Source: Pseudomonas migulae (GTDB lineage Bacteria > Pseudomonadota > Gammaproteobacteria > Pseudomonadales > Pseudomonadaceae). From it: a stretch of DNA of 64,000 nt. A program made the translations under genes and the position numbers. Below are positions 49,857 through 62,263 of this stretch, in pieces. The stretch is from positions 2,687,501-2,751,500 of the forward strand of contig NZ_JALJWR010000001.1 of NCBI RefSeq assembly GCF_024169315.1, given 5' to 3'. The notes under the pieces were generated by a model, which saw nothing but the letters and a program-made list of their open reading frames with translations, had not been told where the DNA came from and did not search any database. Each line of letters opens with the position of its first letter. Position 1 is the stretch's first letter.

Positions 49857-50954
49857 CTAACGCTTGTGGCCAGTGTCGAGCTTGCGTTCCAGATGCATGG
49901 AATAGCGCGACATACCAAAACAGAAAATCCAGAACACCAGGGCCGCGAACACATAGCCTTCAGTGGCCATGCCCAGCCATTTCGGGTCGGCGGCGGCTTG
50001 CTTGACGCTGTTGAGCAGGTCGAACAGGCCGATGATGATCACCAGGCTCGTGTCCTTGAACAGCGCGATGAAGGTGTTGACGATGCCAGGGATTACCAGC
50101 TTCAGGGCTTGCGGCAGAATCACCAGGCCCATGCTGCGCCAGTAACCGAGGCCCATCGCTGCAGCCGCTTCGTACTGACCTTTGGGAATCGCTTGCAGAC
50201 CGCCACGCACCACTTCGGCGACGTAGGCCGACTGGAACAGGATCACGCCGATCAGCGCCCGCAGCAGTTTGTCGAAGTTCATGCCTTCGGGCAGGAACAA
50301 CGGCAGCATCACCGAGGACATGAACAGCACCGTGATCAACGGCACGCCGCGCCAGAATTCGATGAAGGTCACGCAGACCACTCGAATCGCCGGCATGTTC
50401 GAACGACGGCCCAGGGCCAGGACGATACCCAGCGGCAGAGCACCGGCAATACCGACGGTGGCGATCACCAGGGTCAGCATCAGGCCGCCCCATTGGCTCG
50501 TCGCTACGGCACTCAGGCCGAATACGCCGCCGTGCAGCAGGCACCAGGCAATAATCGGGTACAACACCAGGAAGCTCAGCCCGTACACCGCTTTACGCGG
50601 GAAGCGCGAGATGAACAAGGGTGCCACGCCGATCACCGCCAGCCACACGGTCAGGTCCACGCGCCAGCGCAGGTCCAACGGGTAGTAGCCGTACATGAAC
50701 TGGCCGAAACGCTGCTGGATGAACACCCAGCAGGCGCCTTCCTTGGTGCAGTCGGCGCGGGTGGTGCCGACCCAGTTGGCATCAATGACCGCCCACTCCA
50801 GGATCGGCGGAACGATCAGGTAAATCAGGTAGAACGCGAACAGGGTCAGCGCGGTGTTCAGCCAACTGGAGAACATGTTCGCGCGCATCCACGCCATCGG
50901 CCCGAACACTTTGCTCGGTGGGGGCATGTCAGGTTTGAAAGTATGAGTACTCAT
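49857..50954 (-). CDS. aapM: General L-amino-acid ABC transporter, permease AapM
   Basis: 365 aa integral membrane protein with the inner-membrane-component motif [11 protein letters not shown]-like ([18 protein letters not shown]) and EAA loop ([26 protein letters not shown]). Starts [17 protein letters not shown]. Longer than one-domain HisM types, as AapM proteins are. Follows aapQ by 10 bases. Confidence 0.93.
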   Translation of the reverse strand: MSTHTFKPDMPPPSKVFGPMAWMRANMFSSWLNTALTLFAFYLIYLIVPPILEWAVIDANWVGTTRADCTKEGACWVFIQQRFGQFMYGYYPLDLRWRVDLTVWLAVIGVAPLFISRFPRKAVYGLSFLVLYPIIAWCLLHGGVFGLSAVATSQWGGLMLTLVIATVGIAGALPLGIVLALGRRSNMPAIRVVCVTFIEFWRGVPLITVLFMSSVMLPLFLPEGMNFDKLLRALIGVILFQSAYVAEVVRGGLQAIPKGQYEAAAAMGLGYWRSMGLVILPQALKLVIPGIVNTFIALFKDTSLVIIIGLFDLLNSVKQAAADPKWLGMATEGYVFAALVFWIFCFGMSRYSMHLERKLDTGHKR

Positions 50955-50964
50955 GCGCTATTCC

Positions 50965-52146
50965 TTACCGCTCGATCAGCGCAATGCGCTTGTTGTACCA
51001 GTTCATCAGCAGGGAAATGCTGATACTGATCGCCAGGTACACGCTCATGGTGATCGCAATCACCTCGATCGCCTGCCCGGTCTGGTTCAGCACCGTACCG
51101 GCAAACAACGAGACCATTTCCGGATAACCGATACCGGCCGCCAGCGAAGAGTTCTTCGCCAGGTTCAGGTATTGGCTGGTCAGCGGTGGAATGATCACGC
51201 GCAGGGCTTGCGGGATGATGACCTTGCGCAGGGTCGGACCGTTGCGCAGGCCCAGCGAGTGGGCCGCTTCGGTCTGGCCATGGCTGACCGACTTGATGCC
51301 CGAACGCACGATCTCGGCGATGAACGCCGCGGTGTACACCGTCAGGGCCAGGGTCAGCGCCAGCAGTTCCGGGATGAGAACCCAGCCACCGACGAAGTTG
51401 AAGCCTTGCAGCTTCGGCATTTCCCAGTGCACCGGCGCGCCGAAGATCAACGCGCAGAGTGCCGGGATCACCAGGAACAGCGCCAGGCCAACCCAGAACT
51501 TGTGGAATGGCACACCGGTCGCTTCGAAGCGTTTGTTGGCCCAGCGGCTCATCAGCACGATGGCGACGATGGCCACGACGACGCTGACCACGAACGGCCA
51601 GAAACCGTCCGCCACCAGTGCGGCCGGCATGTTCAGGCCGCGACTGCTGACGAAGAAGGTGTCGCCGAAGTTATGGCTGTTGCGTGGCCCCGGCATGGTC
51701 AGGAACACCGCGAAGTACCAGAACAGGATTTGCAGCAGCGGCGGAATGTTACGGAAGACTTCCACATAGACAGTCGCCAGCTTGGCGATGATCCAGTTCT
51801 TCGACAGCCGTGACACGCCGACGATGAACCCGAGGATCGTCGCCAGGATCACGCCGATGAAGGTCACCAGCAATGTGTTGAGCAGGCCGATGACAAACAC
51901 CCGGGCATAGCTGTCCGATTCGGTGTAGTCGATCAGGTGTTGAGCGATACCGAAACCGGCACTGCGCTCAAGAAAGCTGAAACCGGAGGTAATGCCCCGG
52001 TGTTGAAGGTTGGTCTGTGTGTTGTCGAACAGGTACCAGCCCATCGAGACCACCGCCACAATGGTGATGATCTGAAATAGCCACGCACGCACTTTGGGAT
52101 CGCTGAGGCTGAGCCTCTGCTTTGGTGCGCCGATTGAATTTTGCAT
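50965..52146 (-). CDS. aapQ: General L-amino-acid ABC transporter, permease AapQ
   Basis: 393 aa, eight or so membrane segments; motif EVFRNIPPLLQILFWYF and EAA loop EIVRSGIKSVSHGQTEAAHSLGLRNG. Forms the heterodimeric channel with AapM. Starts MQNSIGAPKQRLSLSD, 65 bases after the aapJ stop. Confidence 0.93.
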   Translation of the reverse strand: MQNSIGAPKQRLSLSDPKVRAWLFQIITIVAVVSMGWYLFDNTQTNLQHRGITSGFSFLERSAGFGIAQHLIDYTESDSYARVFVIGLLNTLLVTFIGVILATILGFIVGVSRLSKNWIIAKLATVYVEVFRNIPPLLQILFWYFAVFLTMPGPRNSHNFGDTFFVSSRGLNMPAALVADGFWPFVVSVVVAIVAIVLMSRWANKRFEATGVPFHKFWVGLALFLVIPALCALIFGAPVHWEMPKLQGFNFVGGWVLIPELLALTLALTVYTAAFIAEIVRSGIKSVSHGQTEAAHSLGLRNGPTLRKVIIPQALRVIIPPLTSQYLNLAKNSSLAAGIGYPEMVSLFAGTVLNQTGQAIEVIAITMSVYLAISISISLLMNWYNKRIALIER

Positions 52147-52211
52147 GAAGTGCCCCGGATGTAATGGAACAGAACATCACCCGGCGGTTGGCCCACCGGG
52201 TGATAGAACCA

Positions 52212-53240
52212 TCAGCGCACTGGTGGTGCGTATTGAATGCCGCCGTTGTTCCACAGAGCGTTCAGCCCGCGGTCGATGGCCAGTGGAGTGCTCTTGCCGA
52301 GGTTTTTCTCGAACACTTCACCGTAGTTGCCCACTTGCTTGACGATCTGCACGACCCAGTCTTTCTTCACTTTCAGGTCTTTGCCGTATTCACCGTCAGC
52401 GCCCAGAAGACGAGCGACGTCCGGGTTCTTGGTGGATTTGGCTTCAGCTTCAACGTTTTTCTGGGTGATACCCATTTCTTCAGCGTTGACCATGGCGAAC
52501 AGGGTCCACTTCACGATGCTGAACCACTCTTCGTCGCCTTTACGCACGACCGGGCCCAGAGGCTCCTTGGAGATGGTTTCCGGCAGAACGACGTAGTCGG
52601 TCGGCGTCGCCAGCTTGCTGCGTTGTGCGTAGAGCTGGGATTTGTCGGAGGTCAGCACGTCGCAACGACCGGATTCCAGCGACTTGGCGCTTTCATCGGA
52701 GGTGTCGAAAGTGATCGGGGTGTATTTCAGACCGTTACCGCGGAAGTAGTCCGAAACGTTCAGCTCGGTGGTGGTACCGGCTTGAATGCAGATGGTGGCG
52801 CCGTCGAGCTCTTTAGCGCTTTTCACGCCCAGCTTGTTGTTCACTAGGAAGCCGATGCCGTCGTAGTAAGTCACGCCGGCAAACACCAGGCCCATGCCCG
52901 AATCGCGGGAGCTGGTCCAGGTGGTGTTACGCGACAGCACGTCGATTTCGCCGGACTGCAGCGCGGTGAAGCGCTCCTTGGCGTTCAACTGGCTGAACTT
53001 CACCTTGGTTGCGTCGCCGAATACGGCAGCGGCCACAGCGCGGCAGACGTCAGCGTCGATACCGATGATCTTGCCAGTGGAGTCTGGAACCGAAAAACCA
53101 GGCAGGCCATCGCTGACGCCGCACTGTACGAAACCTTTCTTCTGCACTGCATCCAGGGTTGCACCCGCCTGAGCGAACCCACTGACACCGAGTACTGCGG
53201 CTGCAGTCACGATGGCCAGGGTGGATTTCAACATCTTCAT
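52212..53240 (-). CDS. aapJ: General L-amino-acid ABC transporter, periplasmic binding protein AapJ
   Basis: 342 aa with signal peptide MKMLKSTLAIVTAAAVLGVSGFAQA. SBP-3 family blocks: KGFVQCGVSDGLPGFSVPDSTGKIIGIDADVCRAVAAAVFGD at the start, GATICIQAGTTTELN and FEKNLGKSTPLAIDRGLNALW near the end. First gene of the operon, preceded by CTGGAGGT. Highly expressed binding-protein genes usually lead such operons; the spacing before aapQ contains no clear terminator. Confidence 0.95.
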   Translation of the reverse strand: MKMLKSTLAIVTAAAVLGVSGFAQAGATLDAVQKKGFVQCGVSDGLPGFSVPDSTGKIIGIDADVCRAVAAAVFGDATKVKFSQLNAKERFTALQSGEIDVLSRNTTWTSSRDSGMGLVFAGVTYYDGIGFLVNNKLGVKSAKELDGATICIQAGTTTELNVSDYFRGNGLKYTPITFDTSDESAKSLESGRCDVLTSDKSQLYAQRSKLATPTDYVVLPETISKEPLGPVVRKGDEEWFSIVKWTLFAMVNAEEMGITQKNVEAEAKSTKNPDVARLLGADGEYGKDLKVKKDWVVQIVKQVGNYGEVFEKNLGKSTPLAIDRGLNALWNNGGIQYAPPVR

Positions 53241-54365
<1,125 letters not shown>

Positions 54366-54456
54366 CGGTTCAGGCGAAAAACAGCCCATTGATCCCTCCC
54401 ACTACGCCGCGCCCGTTTCTTGCATTACACTGGCCGGCACTTAACCTATTGATGAG

Positions 54457-55944
54457 ATGACCGTGCTCAAAGCACTCAAGAAAATGTTCGGTAAAAGCGA
54501 GACTGAGCAGCTCGCGCCAGTCTCCAGCGCTCCGTCTCACACCCCCAGCCACCGCACCGACGGTAATCAGCCTGGCCGGACCGCCCCCGTAGCGGCACCG
54601 CAACACGCGCCGAAGCCCGCACCGGCCACCCCAGCTGTCGAAGCCATTGTCGCTGAGGCGCCGACCAGCGAAGCGGCGAAACCTGCCAAACCGCGCCGCG
54701 AGCCCAAGCCGAAAGCGCCGGTCACCCCCTGGAAACTCGAAGATTTCGCCGTTGAACCCCAGGAAGGCAAAACCCGTTTCCACGATTTCAAACTCGCTCC
54801 GGAACTGATGCACGCCATCCAGGACCTGGGTTTCCCGTACTGCACGCCGATCCAGGCGCAGGTGCTGGGTTTCACCCTCGCGGGCAAAGACGCCATCGGG
54901 CGCGCCCAGACCGGCACCGGTAAAACCGCCGCGTTCCTGATTTCGATCATCACCCAGTTGCTGCAAACCCCGCCGCCGAAAGAGCGCTACATGGGCGAGC
55001 CGCGGGCGCTGATCATCGCGCCGACCCGTGAACTGGTGGTGCAGATCGCCAAGGACGCCGCCGACCTGACCAAGTACACCGGCCTCAACGTCATGACGTT
55101 TGTCGGCGGGATGGATTTCGACAAGCAGCTCAAGCACCTCGAGGCGCGTCATTGCGACATTCTTGTCGCCACCCCGGGCCGCCTGCTCGACTTCAACCAG
55201 CGCGGCGACGTGCACCTGGACATGGTCGAAGTCATGGTCCTGGACGAAGCTGACCGGATGCTCGACATGGGCTTCATCCCGCAAGTGCGCCAGATCATTC
55301 GCCAGACTCCGCCGAAGAACGAACGTCAGACGCTGCTGTTCTCCGCGACCTTCACCGAAGACGTGATGAACCTCGCCAAGCAATGGACCACCGACCCGTC
55401 GATCGTCGAGATCGAGTCGCAGAACGTGGCCAGCGAAAACGTCGAGCAGCACATCTACGCGGTTGCCGGTGCCGACAAATACAAACTGCTCTACAACCTG
55501 GTCAACGACAACGGTTGGGAGCGGGTCATGGTCTTTGCCAACCGCAAGGATGAAGTGCGGCGCATCGAAGAACGCCTGGTACGCGATGGCGTCAATGCCG
55601 CGCAATTGTCCGGCGACGTGCCGCAGCACAAGCGCATAAAGACGCTTGAAGGCTTCCGCGAAGGCAAGATCCGCGTGCTGGTGGCCACCGACGTGGCCGG
55701 TCGCGGCATTCACATCGACGGCATCAGCCACGTTATCAACTTCACCCTGCCGGAAGTCCCGGACGACTACGTGCACCGCATCGGCCGGACCGGTCGTGCT
55801 GGCGCCGATGGTGTGTCCATCAGTTTTGCCGGGGAAGACGACTCCTACCAGCTACCGTCCATCGAGGCGCTGCTGGGTCGCAAGATCAGCTGTGAAACGC
55901 CACCGACGCACCTGTTGCGGGCGATTGAGCGCAAGCGTCCGTAA
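54457..55944 (+). CDS. rhlB: DEAD-box ATP-dependent RNA helicase RhlB
   Basis: 495 aa. A basic Pro/Ala-rich N-terminal extension (about 1-90) precedes the helicase core: Q-motif [10 protein letters not shown], Walker [21 protein letters not shown] box [16 protein letters not shown] (motif III), and [10 protein letters not shown] (motif VI). Unwinds RNA in degradation/cold response; in E. coli it is a degradosome subunit. Start ATGACCGTGCTC at 54457. Confidence 0.93.
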   Translation: MTVLKALKKMFGKSETEQLAPVSSAPSHTPSHRTDGNQPGRTAPVAAPQHAPKPAPATPAVEAIVAEAPTSEAAKPAKPRREPKPKAPVTPWKLEDFAVEPQEGKTRFHDFKLAPELMHAIQDLGFPYCTPIQAQVLGFTLAGKDAIGRAQTGTGKTAAFLISIITQLLQTPPPKERYMGEPRALIIAPTRELVVQIAKDAADLTKYTGLNVMTFVGGMDFDKQLKHLEARHCDILVATPGRLLDFNQRGDVHLDMVEVMVLDEADRMLDMGFIPQVRQIIRQTPPKNERQTLLFSATFTEDVMNLAKQWTTDPSIVEIESQNVASENVEQHIYAVAGADKYKLLYNLVNDNGWERVMVFANRKDEVRRIEERLVRDGVNAAQLSGDVPQHKRIKTLEGFREGKIRVLVATDVAGRGIHIDGISHVINFTLPEVPDDYVHRIGRTGRAGADGVSISFAGEDDSYQLPSIEALLGRKISCETPPTHLLRAIERKRP

Positions 55945-55962
55945 CGCTGGCCTTAATGAAAG

Positions 55963-55995
55963 AGGCGCAGCCGGCAACGGACTGCGCTTTTTTTT
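55963..55995 (+). terminator. Intrinsic terminator of rhlB
   Basis: GCGCAG / CTGCGC stem followed by eight T, about 20 bases after the stop. Confidence 0.8.
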
Positions 55996-56071
55996 CGTCC
56001 CGGATATTGCTCGCGATAACTAAAAGTCCATAATAGACAAATTAGTTTACTTCCAGCTCCCGGAGCCGACC

Positions 56072-57019
56072 ATGTCCAGCACGCCTTATGTGATCACCCA
56101 ACCCCAGGCCCGTGAATTGTTGGCACAGGTCGATGTGCCGCAGATCCTGCGCAAGATGTTCCGCGACCTGGCCGTCGGGCAAGCGGTGCAACCGGCGCAG
56201 CAATTGGTGGAATTCCCCAAGGGTGCCGGCGACTTCATCAACTACCTGGGCGTGCTGGCTGAAGACGGGGTTTACGGGGTGAAGACGTCGCCCTACATCG
56301 TGCGCGAACAAGGTCCGCTGGTGACCGCATGGACCTTGCTAATGTCGATGCAGACCGGCGAGCCGCTGCTGCTCTGCGATGCCGGTGAACTGACCACTGC
56401 GCGAACCGCCGCGACCACCGCTGTCGCTGTCGACGCACTCGCACCGTTGAATGTGCAGCGTCTGGCGATCATCGGCAGCGGCAAGGTCGCCCTGGCGCAC
56501 CTGCATTACGTCAAGGGTTTGCGCGACTGGCAAAGCATCCACCTGTTCTCGCCGAACCTGAGCGAGCTCAGCCCTGAAGCCCTGGCCGAGATCAAAAGCC
56601 TCGATCCACGGCTGACCCTCGTCGACACTCGCGAAGCGGCCGTCCAGGACGCCGATGTGATCATGCTGTGCACCTCGTCCGCCGGCCCGGTGATTGACCC
56701 GTCCAGCCTGAGCAAACCGGCGCTGATCACCTCCATCAGCACCAATGCACCGCGCGCCCACGAAGTGCCGCCGCAGAGCCTCAATGACATGCAGGTGTTC
56801 TGCGACTATCGCCTGACCACTCCGGGCTCGGCGGGCGAAATGCTGATTGCCGGCGAGCAACATGGCTGGGACAAGAACGCGATTGTCGGTGACCTGCCCG
56901 ATCTGCTCAGCGAAAAAGTCCAGCGCCCGGGCTACGACCGCCACGTGTTCTTCCGCTCGATCGGCCTGGGCCTGGAAGACATCGCACTGGCCAATGCCAT
57001 TTACCGCCTACACCCCTAA
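56072..57019 (+). CDS. dauB: Ornithine cyclodeaminase-like L-arginine dehydrogenase DauB
   Basis: 315 aa, ornithine cyclodeaminase/mu-crystallin family. Rossmann motif IIGSGKVALAHLHYV, early block INYLGVLAEDGVYGVKTSPYI. In P. aeruginosa the dauBAR genes convert D-arginine to 2-ketoarginine (DauA) and reduce it to L-arginine (DauB). The order dauB-dauA-dauR here matches that operon. A REP pair at 57033-57124 lies between dauB and dauA. Confidence 0.88.
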   Translation: MSSTPYVITQPQARELLAQVDVPQILRKMFRDLAVGQAVQPAQQLVEFPKGAGDFINYLGVLAEDGVYGVKTSPYIVREQGPLVTAWTLLMSMQTGEPLLLCDAGELTTARTAATTAVAVDALAPLNVQRLAIIGSGKVALAHLHYVKGLRDWQSIHLFSPNLSELSPEALAEIKSLDPRLTLVDTREAAVQDADVIMLCTSSAGPVIDPSSLSKPALITSISTNAPRAHEVPPQSLNDMQVFCDYRLTTPGSAGEMLIAGEQHGWDKNAIVGDLPDLLSEKVQRPGYDRHVFFRSIGLGLEDIALANAIYRLHP

Positions 57020-57032
57020 ACACCACGACCCC

Positions 57033-58295
<1,263 letters not shown>

Positions 58296-58385
58296 TCCGC
58301 GTCCTCAGGTGACGTGTCGACACGATTGCGGCAAACTTCCAGCGCCCTTTTTGCAGGGCGCTGACGCTGCCTGGAGCTCCACTGT

Positions 58386-59012
58386 ATGAACGCACCTGTA
58401 AAAGACCCGGCCCTGGACAACTTCCGCGCGATCGCCGACGCCATCGCCACGTTGTTCTTTCCCCACGCCGAGGTGGTGCTGCACGATTTGCGCACACAGA
58501 AAGTCGATTACATCGCCAATAACCTGTCGAAACGGGAAGTCGGTGACGATTCCGCGCTGGAAGACATGCTCAGCGATGACATCAGCGAACGAAACATCGG
58601 CCCGTACGAAAAGCTCAATTGGGATGGTCAGAAGATTCGCAGCCTGAGCAGCGTCTTGCGCGACAGCAACGGTCATCCGCTGGCCGTTCTGTGCATCAAT
58701 CTGAATATTTCGCTGTTCGAAAACGCCAAGGCCGCGCTGGATCTGTTCCTGTCGCCGAGCAAACTGATCCCGCAACCGGATTCACTGTTTCGTGATGACT
58801 GGCAGGAGAGGATCAACACCTTCCTCCACGGCTGGCTGCGCGAACGTCAGCTGAGCCTGAACCTGCTGACCCGCGACCATAAACGCGAACTGGTGCTGGC
58901 CCTGCACGCCGAAGGCGCGTTCAAGGGCAAAAGCGCTTCCAACTATGTGGCGAACGTGCTGAACATGGGACGGGCGACGGTGTACAAACACCTGAAGGAA
59001 TTGAAGGGCTGA
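58386..59012 (+). CDS. dauR: YheO-like PAS/HTH regulator DauR
   Basis: 208 aa. N-terminal PAS-like sensory domain (about 10-115; VVLHDLRTQKVDYIANNLSKREVGDDS, YEKLNWDGQKIRSLSSVLRDSNG) and a C-terminal HTH (RELVLALHAEGAFKGKSASNYVANVLNMGRATVYKHLKEL). In P. aeruginosa DauR represses dauBAR until D- or L-arginine is present. 90 bases after dauA. Confidence 0.88.
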   Translation: MNAPVKDPALDNFRAIADAIATLFFPHAEVVLHDLRTQKVDYIANNLSKREVGDDSALEDMLSDDISERNIGPYEKLNWDGQKIRSLSSVLRDSNGHPLAVLCINLNISLFENAKAALDLFLSPSKLIPQPDSLFRDDWQERINTFLHGWLRERQLSLNLLTRDHKRELVLALHAEGAFKGKSASNYVANVLNMGRATVYKHLKELKG

Positions 59013-59047
59013 TACGCCAACACGCTACCGGATAACCGGCGAAACAC

Positions 59048-59146
59048 GGGAGCAGGCTTGCCGGCGAAACACGCACCTGTAGGAGCACGGCTTGCCGGCG
59101 AAGGCGTCCTCAAGATCGCCTTCGCCGGCAAGCCGTGCACCTACAG
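59048..59146. repeat. Cluster of three REP-like units (GAGCACGGCTTGCCGGCGAAG type)
   Basis: Three units of the GGCTTGCCGGCGAA type, the last inverted, over 99 bases between convergent dauR and hmp. Confidence 0.82.
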
Positions 59147-59157
59147 AAAAGCGGCGG

Positions 59158-60339
59158 TTATTCCAGCGCCGAAGCCGGGCCGAAGAACTCGTAACGGCTT
59201 TGCTTCTCCGGCACACCCAAGGCTTTCAGGTGACGCTTCACCGCCGCCATGAAGCCTTTAGGCCCCAGGAAGTACGCATCCAGATCGCGCTGCTGCGGCA
59301 ACCATTCGCCCAGTTGTTCCTGACTCAACAACCCGACCTTGTCCGCTGCCGGACTGACTCCATCGTCCTCAGCGTAGCAATAGAAGCGCTTGAGTTGCGG
59401 GTGACGCTCGGCCAATCCATCAATCCAGTCGCGGAAGGCGTGGACGCTGCCGTTGCGTGCGCAGTGGATAAAATGCACCGGCCGCTGGGTTTCCAGCGCC
59501 GCTTCGAGCATGGCCAGGGTCGGGGTGATGCCGACGCCGCCACTGATCAGCACCAACGGTTTGTCGCTGTCGGTCAGGGTGAATTCGCCCGATGGCGGGA
59601 ACAGCTGAATGCTGGAGCCGACGTGAAGTTGATCGTGCAGATGGTTCGAGGCACGCCCACCGTTTTCACGCTTGACGCTGATGCGGTACTGGCCTTTGTT
59701 CGCCAGGGCTGACAGCGAATAGTTACGACGAATCTCTTCGCCATCGAGGATCAGTTTCATGCCGATGTACTGGCCGGGTTCAGCCGCGAGGATCGGGCCT
59801 TTGTCCGCCGGTTCGAAGTAGAACGAGGTGATTTCCGCGCTTTCCTCGACCTTGGCCGCGACGATGAATGCCCGCGCACCGCGCCAGCCGCCCGGTGCCT
59901 GTTCTTTCTGGTCGTAGATGCTGGTTTCGGCGCCGATCAGGATTTCGGCCAGTTGACCATAGGCTGCGCCCCAGGCACTCATCACTTCCGGCGTGGCAAT
60001 CTCGTCGCCCAGCACTTCGGAAATCGCCCGCAGCAGGCAGGTGCCGACAATCGGGTAGTGTTCCGGAAGAATTTGCAGGGCCACGTGCTTGTTGATGATC
60101 TTGGCCACCAGATCGCCCAACTGATCGAGCTGATCGATGTGGCGCGCATACATCAACACGCCGTTGGCCAGGGCGCGGGGTTGATCACCGCTGGCCTGGT
60201 GCGCCTGGTTGAACAGTGGGCGGACTTCCGGGTATTCGGAGAGCATCATGCGGTAGAAATGCGTGATCAATGCTTCGCCGCCGCTTTCCAGCAACGGCAC
60301 GGTGGATTTGACGATTGCACGGTCTTGAACGCTGAGCAT
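59158..60339 (-). CDS. hmp: Flavohemoprotein nitric oxide dioxygenase
   Basis: 393 aa. Globin domain (about 1-140, starting MLSVQDRAIVKSTVPLLESGGEALITHFY; proximal His in HVALQILPEHYPIVG), FAD domain with RRNYSLS, and NAD domain with GGVGITPTLAML and HCARN. Converts NO and O2 to nitrate using NAD(P)H. Start with CAGGAGTCA upstream; divergent from norR, with a sigma-54-like promoter and NorR sites between. In P. aeruginosa the pair is fhp/fhpR. Confidence 0.96.
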   Translation of the reverse strand: MLSVQDRAIVKSTVPLLESGGEALITHFYRMMLSEYPEVRPLFNQAHQASGDQPRALANGVLMYARHIDQLDQLGDLVAKIINKHVALQILPEHYPIVGTCLLRAISEVLGDEIATPEVMSAWGAAYGQLAEILIGAETSIYDQKEQAPGGWRGARAFIVAAKVEESAEITSFYFEPADKGPILAAEPGQYIGMKLILDGEEIRRNYSLSALANKGQYRISVKRENGGRASNHLHDQLHVGSSIQLFPPSGEFTLTDSDKPLVLISGGVGITPTLAMLEAALETQRPVHFIHCARNGSVHAFRDWIDGLAERHPQLKRFYCYAEDDGVSPAADKVGLLSQEQLGEWLPQQRDLDAYFLGPKGFMAAVKRHLKALGVPEKQSRYEFFGPASALE

Positions 60340-60387
60340 AAGGTGACTCCTGAGCTACTTGGGTTTCTAATTGATTACCCTATGCTT

Positions 60388-60403
60388 ATCAGTTTCCGTG
60401 CCA
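60388..60403 (-). promoter_or_regulatory. Candidate sigma-54 promoter of hmp
   Basis: Minus-strand TGGCACGGAAACTGAT matches the -24 element of the sigma-54 consensus TGGCAC-N5-TTGCW, but the -12 reads CTGAT rather than TTGCA. It lies about 50 bases before the hmp start, with NorR-type sites upstream. Confidence 0.55.
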
Positions 60404-60444
60404 GCTATTTAGTTGTTATAAATCAATAAGTTAAAAACATTCTA

Positions 60445-60483
60445 GTCATAACGACACAGCCTGACTTATAGTCATCTCGACTA
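60445..60483. promoter_or_regulatory. Two NorR-type binding sites
   Basis: GTCATAACGAC (60445-60455) and GTCATCTCGAC (60471-60481) each fit the NorR GT-N7-AC pattern; the second lies within a TAGTC-N5-GACTA palindrome (60469-60483). Centres are 26 bases apart. They lie upstream of the hmp promoter and overlap the norR leader. Confidence 0.65.
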
Positions 60484-60495
60484 CATGGAGTCACT

Positions 60496-62046
60496 ATGAC
60501 TGCAAAATCCCTGCTCACCACCTTGCTTCCCCTGGTCTCGGACCTGTCCCGCGAACTCCCCGAAGGCGAGCGCTATCGGCGCCTGCTCGAAGCCATGCGC
60601 GCCCTGCTCCCCTGCGACGCCGCCGCCCTGTTGCGCCTCGATGGAGATTGGCTGGTGCCTTTGGCCGTTGACGGCTTGAGCACCGACACCCTCGGTCGGC
60701 GCTTCAAAATCAGCGAACACCCGCGCTTCGAAGCGCTGCTCAGCAGCCCCGGCCCGACCCGTTTTGCCGCCGACAGCGACCTGCCCGACCCTTATGACGG
60801 GTTGGTCGACGGCCTCCACGAGCATCTGGAAGTCCACGACTGCATGGGGTGCCCGCTGTTTATCGACGAGCGTCCGTGGGGGTTGCTGACCCTCGACGCG
60901 CTCGACCCGGAACGTTTCGAACCGATCGAACTGGACGCCCTGCAAGCCTTCGCCAGCCTCGCCGCCGCCACAGTCAATGCCGCCGAGCGCATCGAACGGC
61001 TGGCCAATCGTGTCGAAGACGAACATCAGCGCGCCGAGGTCTACCGTCAGGCCAGCGGTCAGCAGAACCGCGAAATGATCGGCCAGAGCAAGGCCCATAA
61101 ACGGCTGGTGGAAGAAATCAGCCTGGTGGGCGGCAGCGACCTGACCGTGTTGATCACCGGGGAAACCGGGGTCGGCAAGGAGCTGGTGGCCCAGGCGATT
61201 CACGCCGCCTCGCCCCGGGCCGACAAACCGATCATCAGCCTCAACTGCGCCGCGCTGCCGGACACGCTGGTGGAAAGCGAACTGTTCGGCCACGTGCGCG
61301 GCGCGTTTACCGGGGCGACCAGCGATCGCCGTGGCAAGTTCGAACTGGCCAATGGCGGCACGCTGTTTCTTGATGAAGTCGGCGAGCTGTCGCTGACCGT
61401 GCAGGCCAAGTTGCTGCGCGTGCTGCAAAGCGGTCAGTTGCAGCGGCTGGGGTCGGACAAGGAACATCAGGTCGACGTGCGACTCATCGCCGCGACCAAT
61501 CGCGACCTCGCCGAAGAAGTGCGCAGCGGCCGTTACCGTGCTGATTTCTATCACCGTTTAAGCGTTTACCCACTGCTGGTGCCGGCCCTGCGGGATCGCG
61601 GGCGGGATGTGCTGCTGCTCAGCGGATTCTTCCTGGAGCAGAACCGCTCGCGCATGGGCCTCAACAGCCTGCGCCTGAACAGCGATGCCCAGGCTGCGTT
61701 GCTCGCGTATGACTGGCCGGGTAATGTGCGAGAGCTGGAGCACTTGATTGGTCGCAGCGCGTTGAAAGCCTTGGGCCACTGTAAGGAACGGCCGAAGATC
61801 CTCAGCCTGAGTGCGGCGGATCTGGAGTTGCCCAGCGGCAATGTGGAGGTAACGTCCGAGCCGCCGGCTGCGACTCCGGTGGCGTTGGTGTCCGGGGATT
61901 TGCGTGAAGCGACTGAAAGTTACCAACGGCAATTGATCAGCGCATGCCTGGAACGGCACCACAATAACTGGGCGAGCGCGGCGCGTGAGCTGGGCCTGGA
62001 TCGGGCGAATCTTGGGCGGATGGCCAAGCGATTGGGTATGAAGTGA
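60496..62046 (+). CDS. norR: NO-responsive sigma-54 activator NorR
   Basis: 516 aa. N-terminal GAF domain binding the non-haem iron; the expected ligands have likely equivalents in LPDPYDGL (Asp) and HDCMGCPLF (Cys116). AAA+ domain with Walker A GETGVGKE, the GAFTGA sigma-54 loop, and DEVGELS. C-terminal Fis-type HTH ([27 protein letters not shown]). Activates hmp when NO binds. Start with GGAG six bases upstream. Confidence 0.95.
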   Translation: MTAKSLLTTLLPLVSDLSRELPEGERYRRLLEAMRALLPCDAAALLRLDGDWLVPLAVDGLSTDTLGRRFKISEHPRFEALLSSPGPTRFAADSDLPDPYDGLVDGLHEHLEVHDCMGCPLFIDERPWGLLTLDALDPERFEPIELDALQAFASLAAATVNAAERIERLANRVEDEHQRAEVYRQASGQQNREMIGQSKAHKRLVEEISLVGGSDLTVLITGETGVGKELVAQAIHAASPRADKPIISLNCAALPDTLVESELFGHVRGAFTGATSDRRGKFELANGGTLFLDEVGELSLTVQAKLLRVLQSGQLQRLGSDKEHQVDVRLIAATNRDLAEEVRSGRYRADFYHRLSVYPLLVPALRDRGRDVLLLSGFFLEQNRSRMGLNSLRLNSDAQAALLAYDWPGNVRELEHLIGRSALKALGHCKERPKILSLSAADLELPSGNVEVTSEPPAATPVALVSGDLREATESYQRQLISACLERHHNNWASAARELGLDRANLGRMAKRLGMK

Positions 62047-62052
62047 CGGCCC

Positions 62053-62150
62053 CTTCGCGAGCAAGCCCGCTCCCACATTGGATCTTCAGCGAACACCCAA
62101 TGTGTGTACGACAGAAATCCAGTGTGGGAGCGGGCTTGCTCGCGAAAGCG
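62053..62150. repeat. Inverted pair of REP repeats downstream of norR
   Basis: GCGAGCAAGCCCGCTCCCAC and, inverted, GTGGGAGCGGGCTTGCTCGC with a spacer of about 50 bases. Confidence 0.83.
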
Positions 62151-62263
62151 TCCTACCATTCAACCGAATTTCTAAAGCCTGCCCCCAACAAGTCGATAAC
62201 CCGGCATCGATAGCTTTTGGCGACTTTCCATTCGCCCATCACCTTTTTCCACAGAAGGTTTTT

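Noticed and set aside
59043-59146. Possible CRISPR array because several similar units occur together
   Set aside because: Units are inverted, unequal spacers, no cas genes; they are REP-like.
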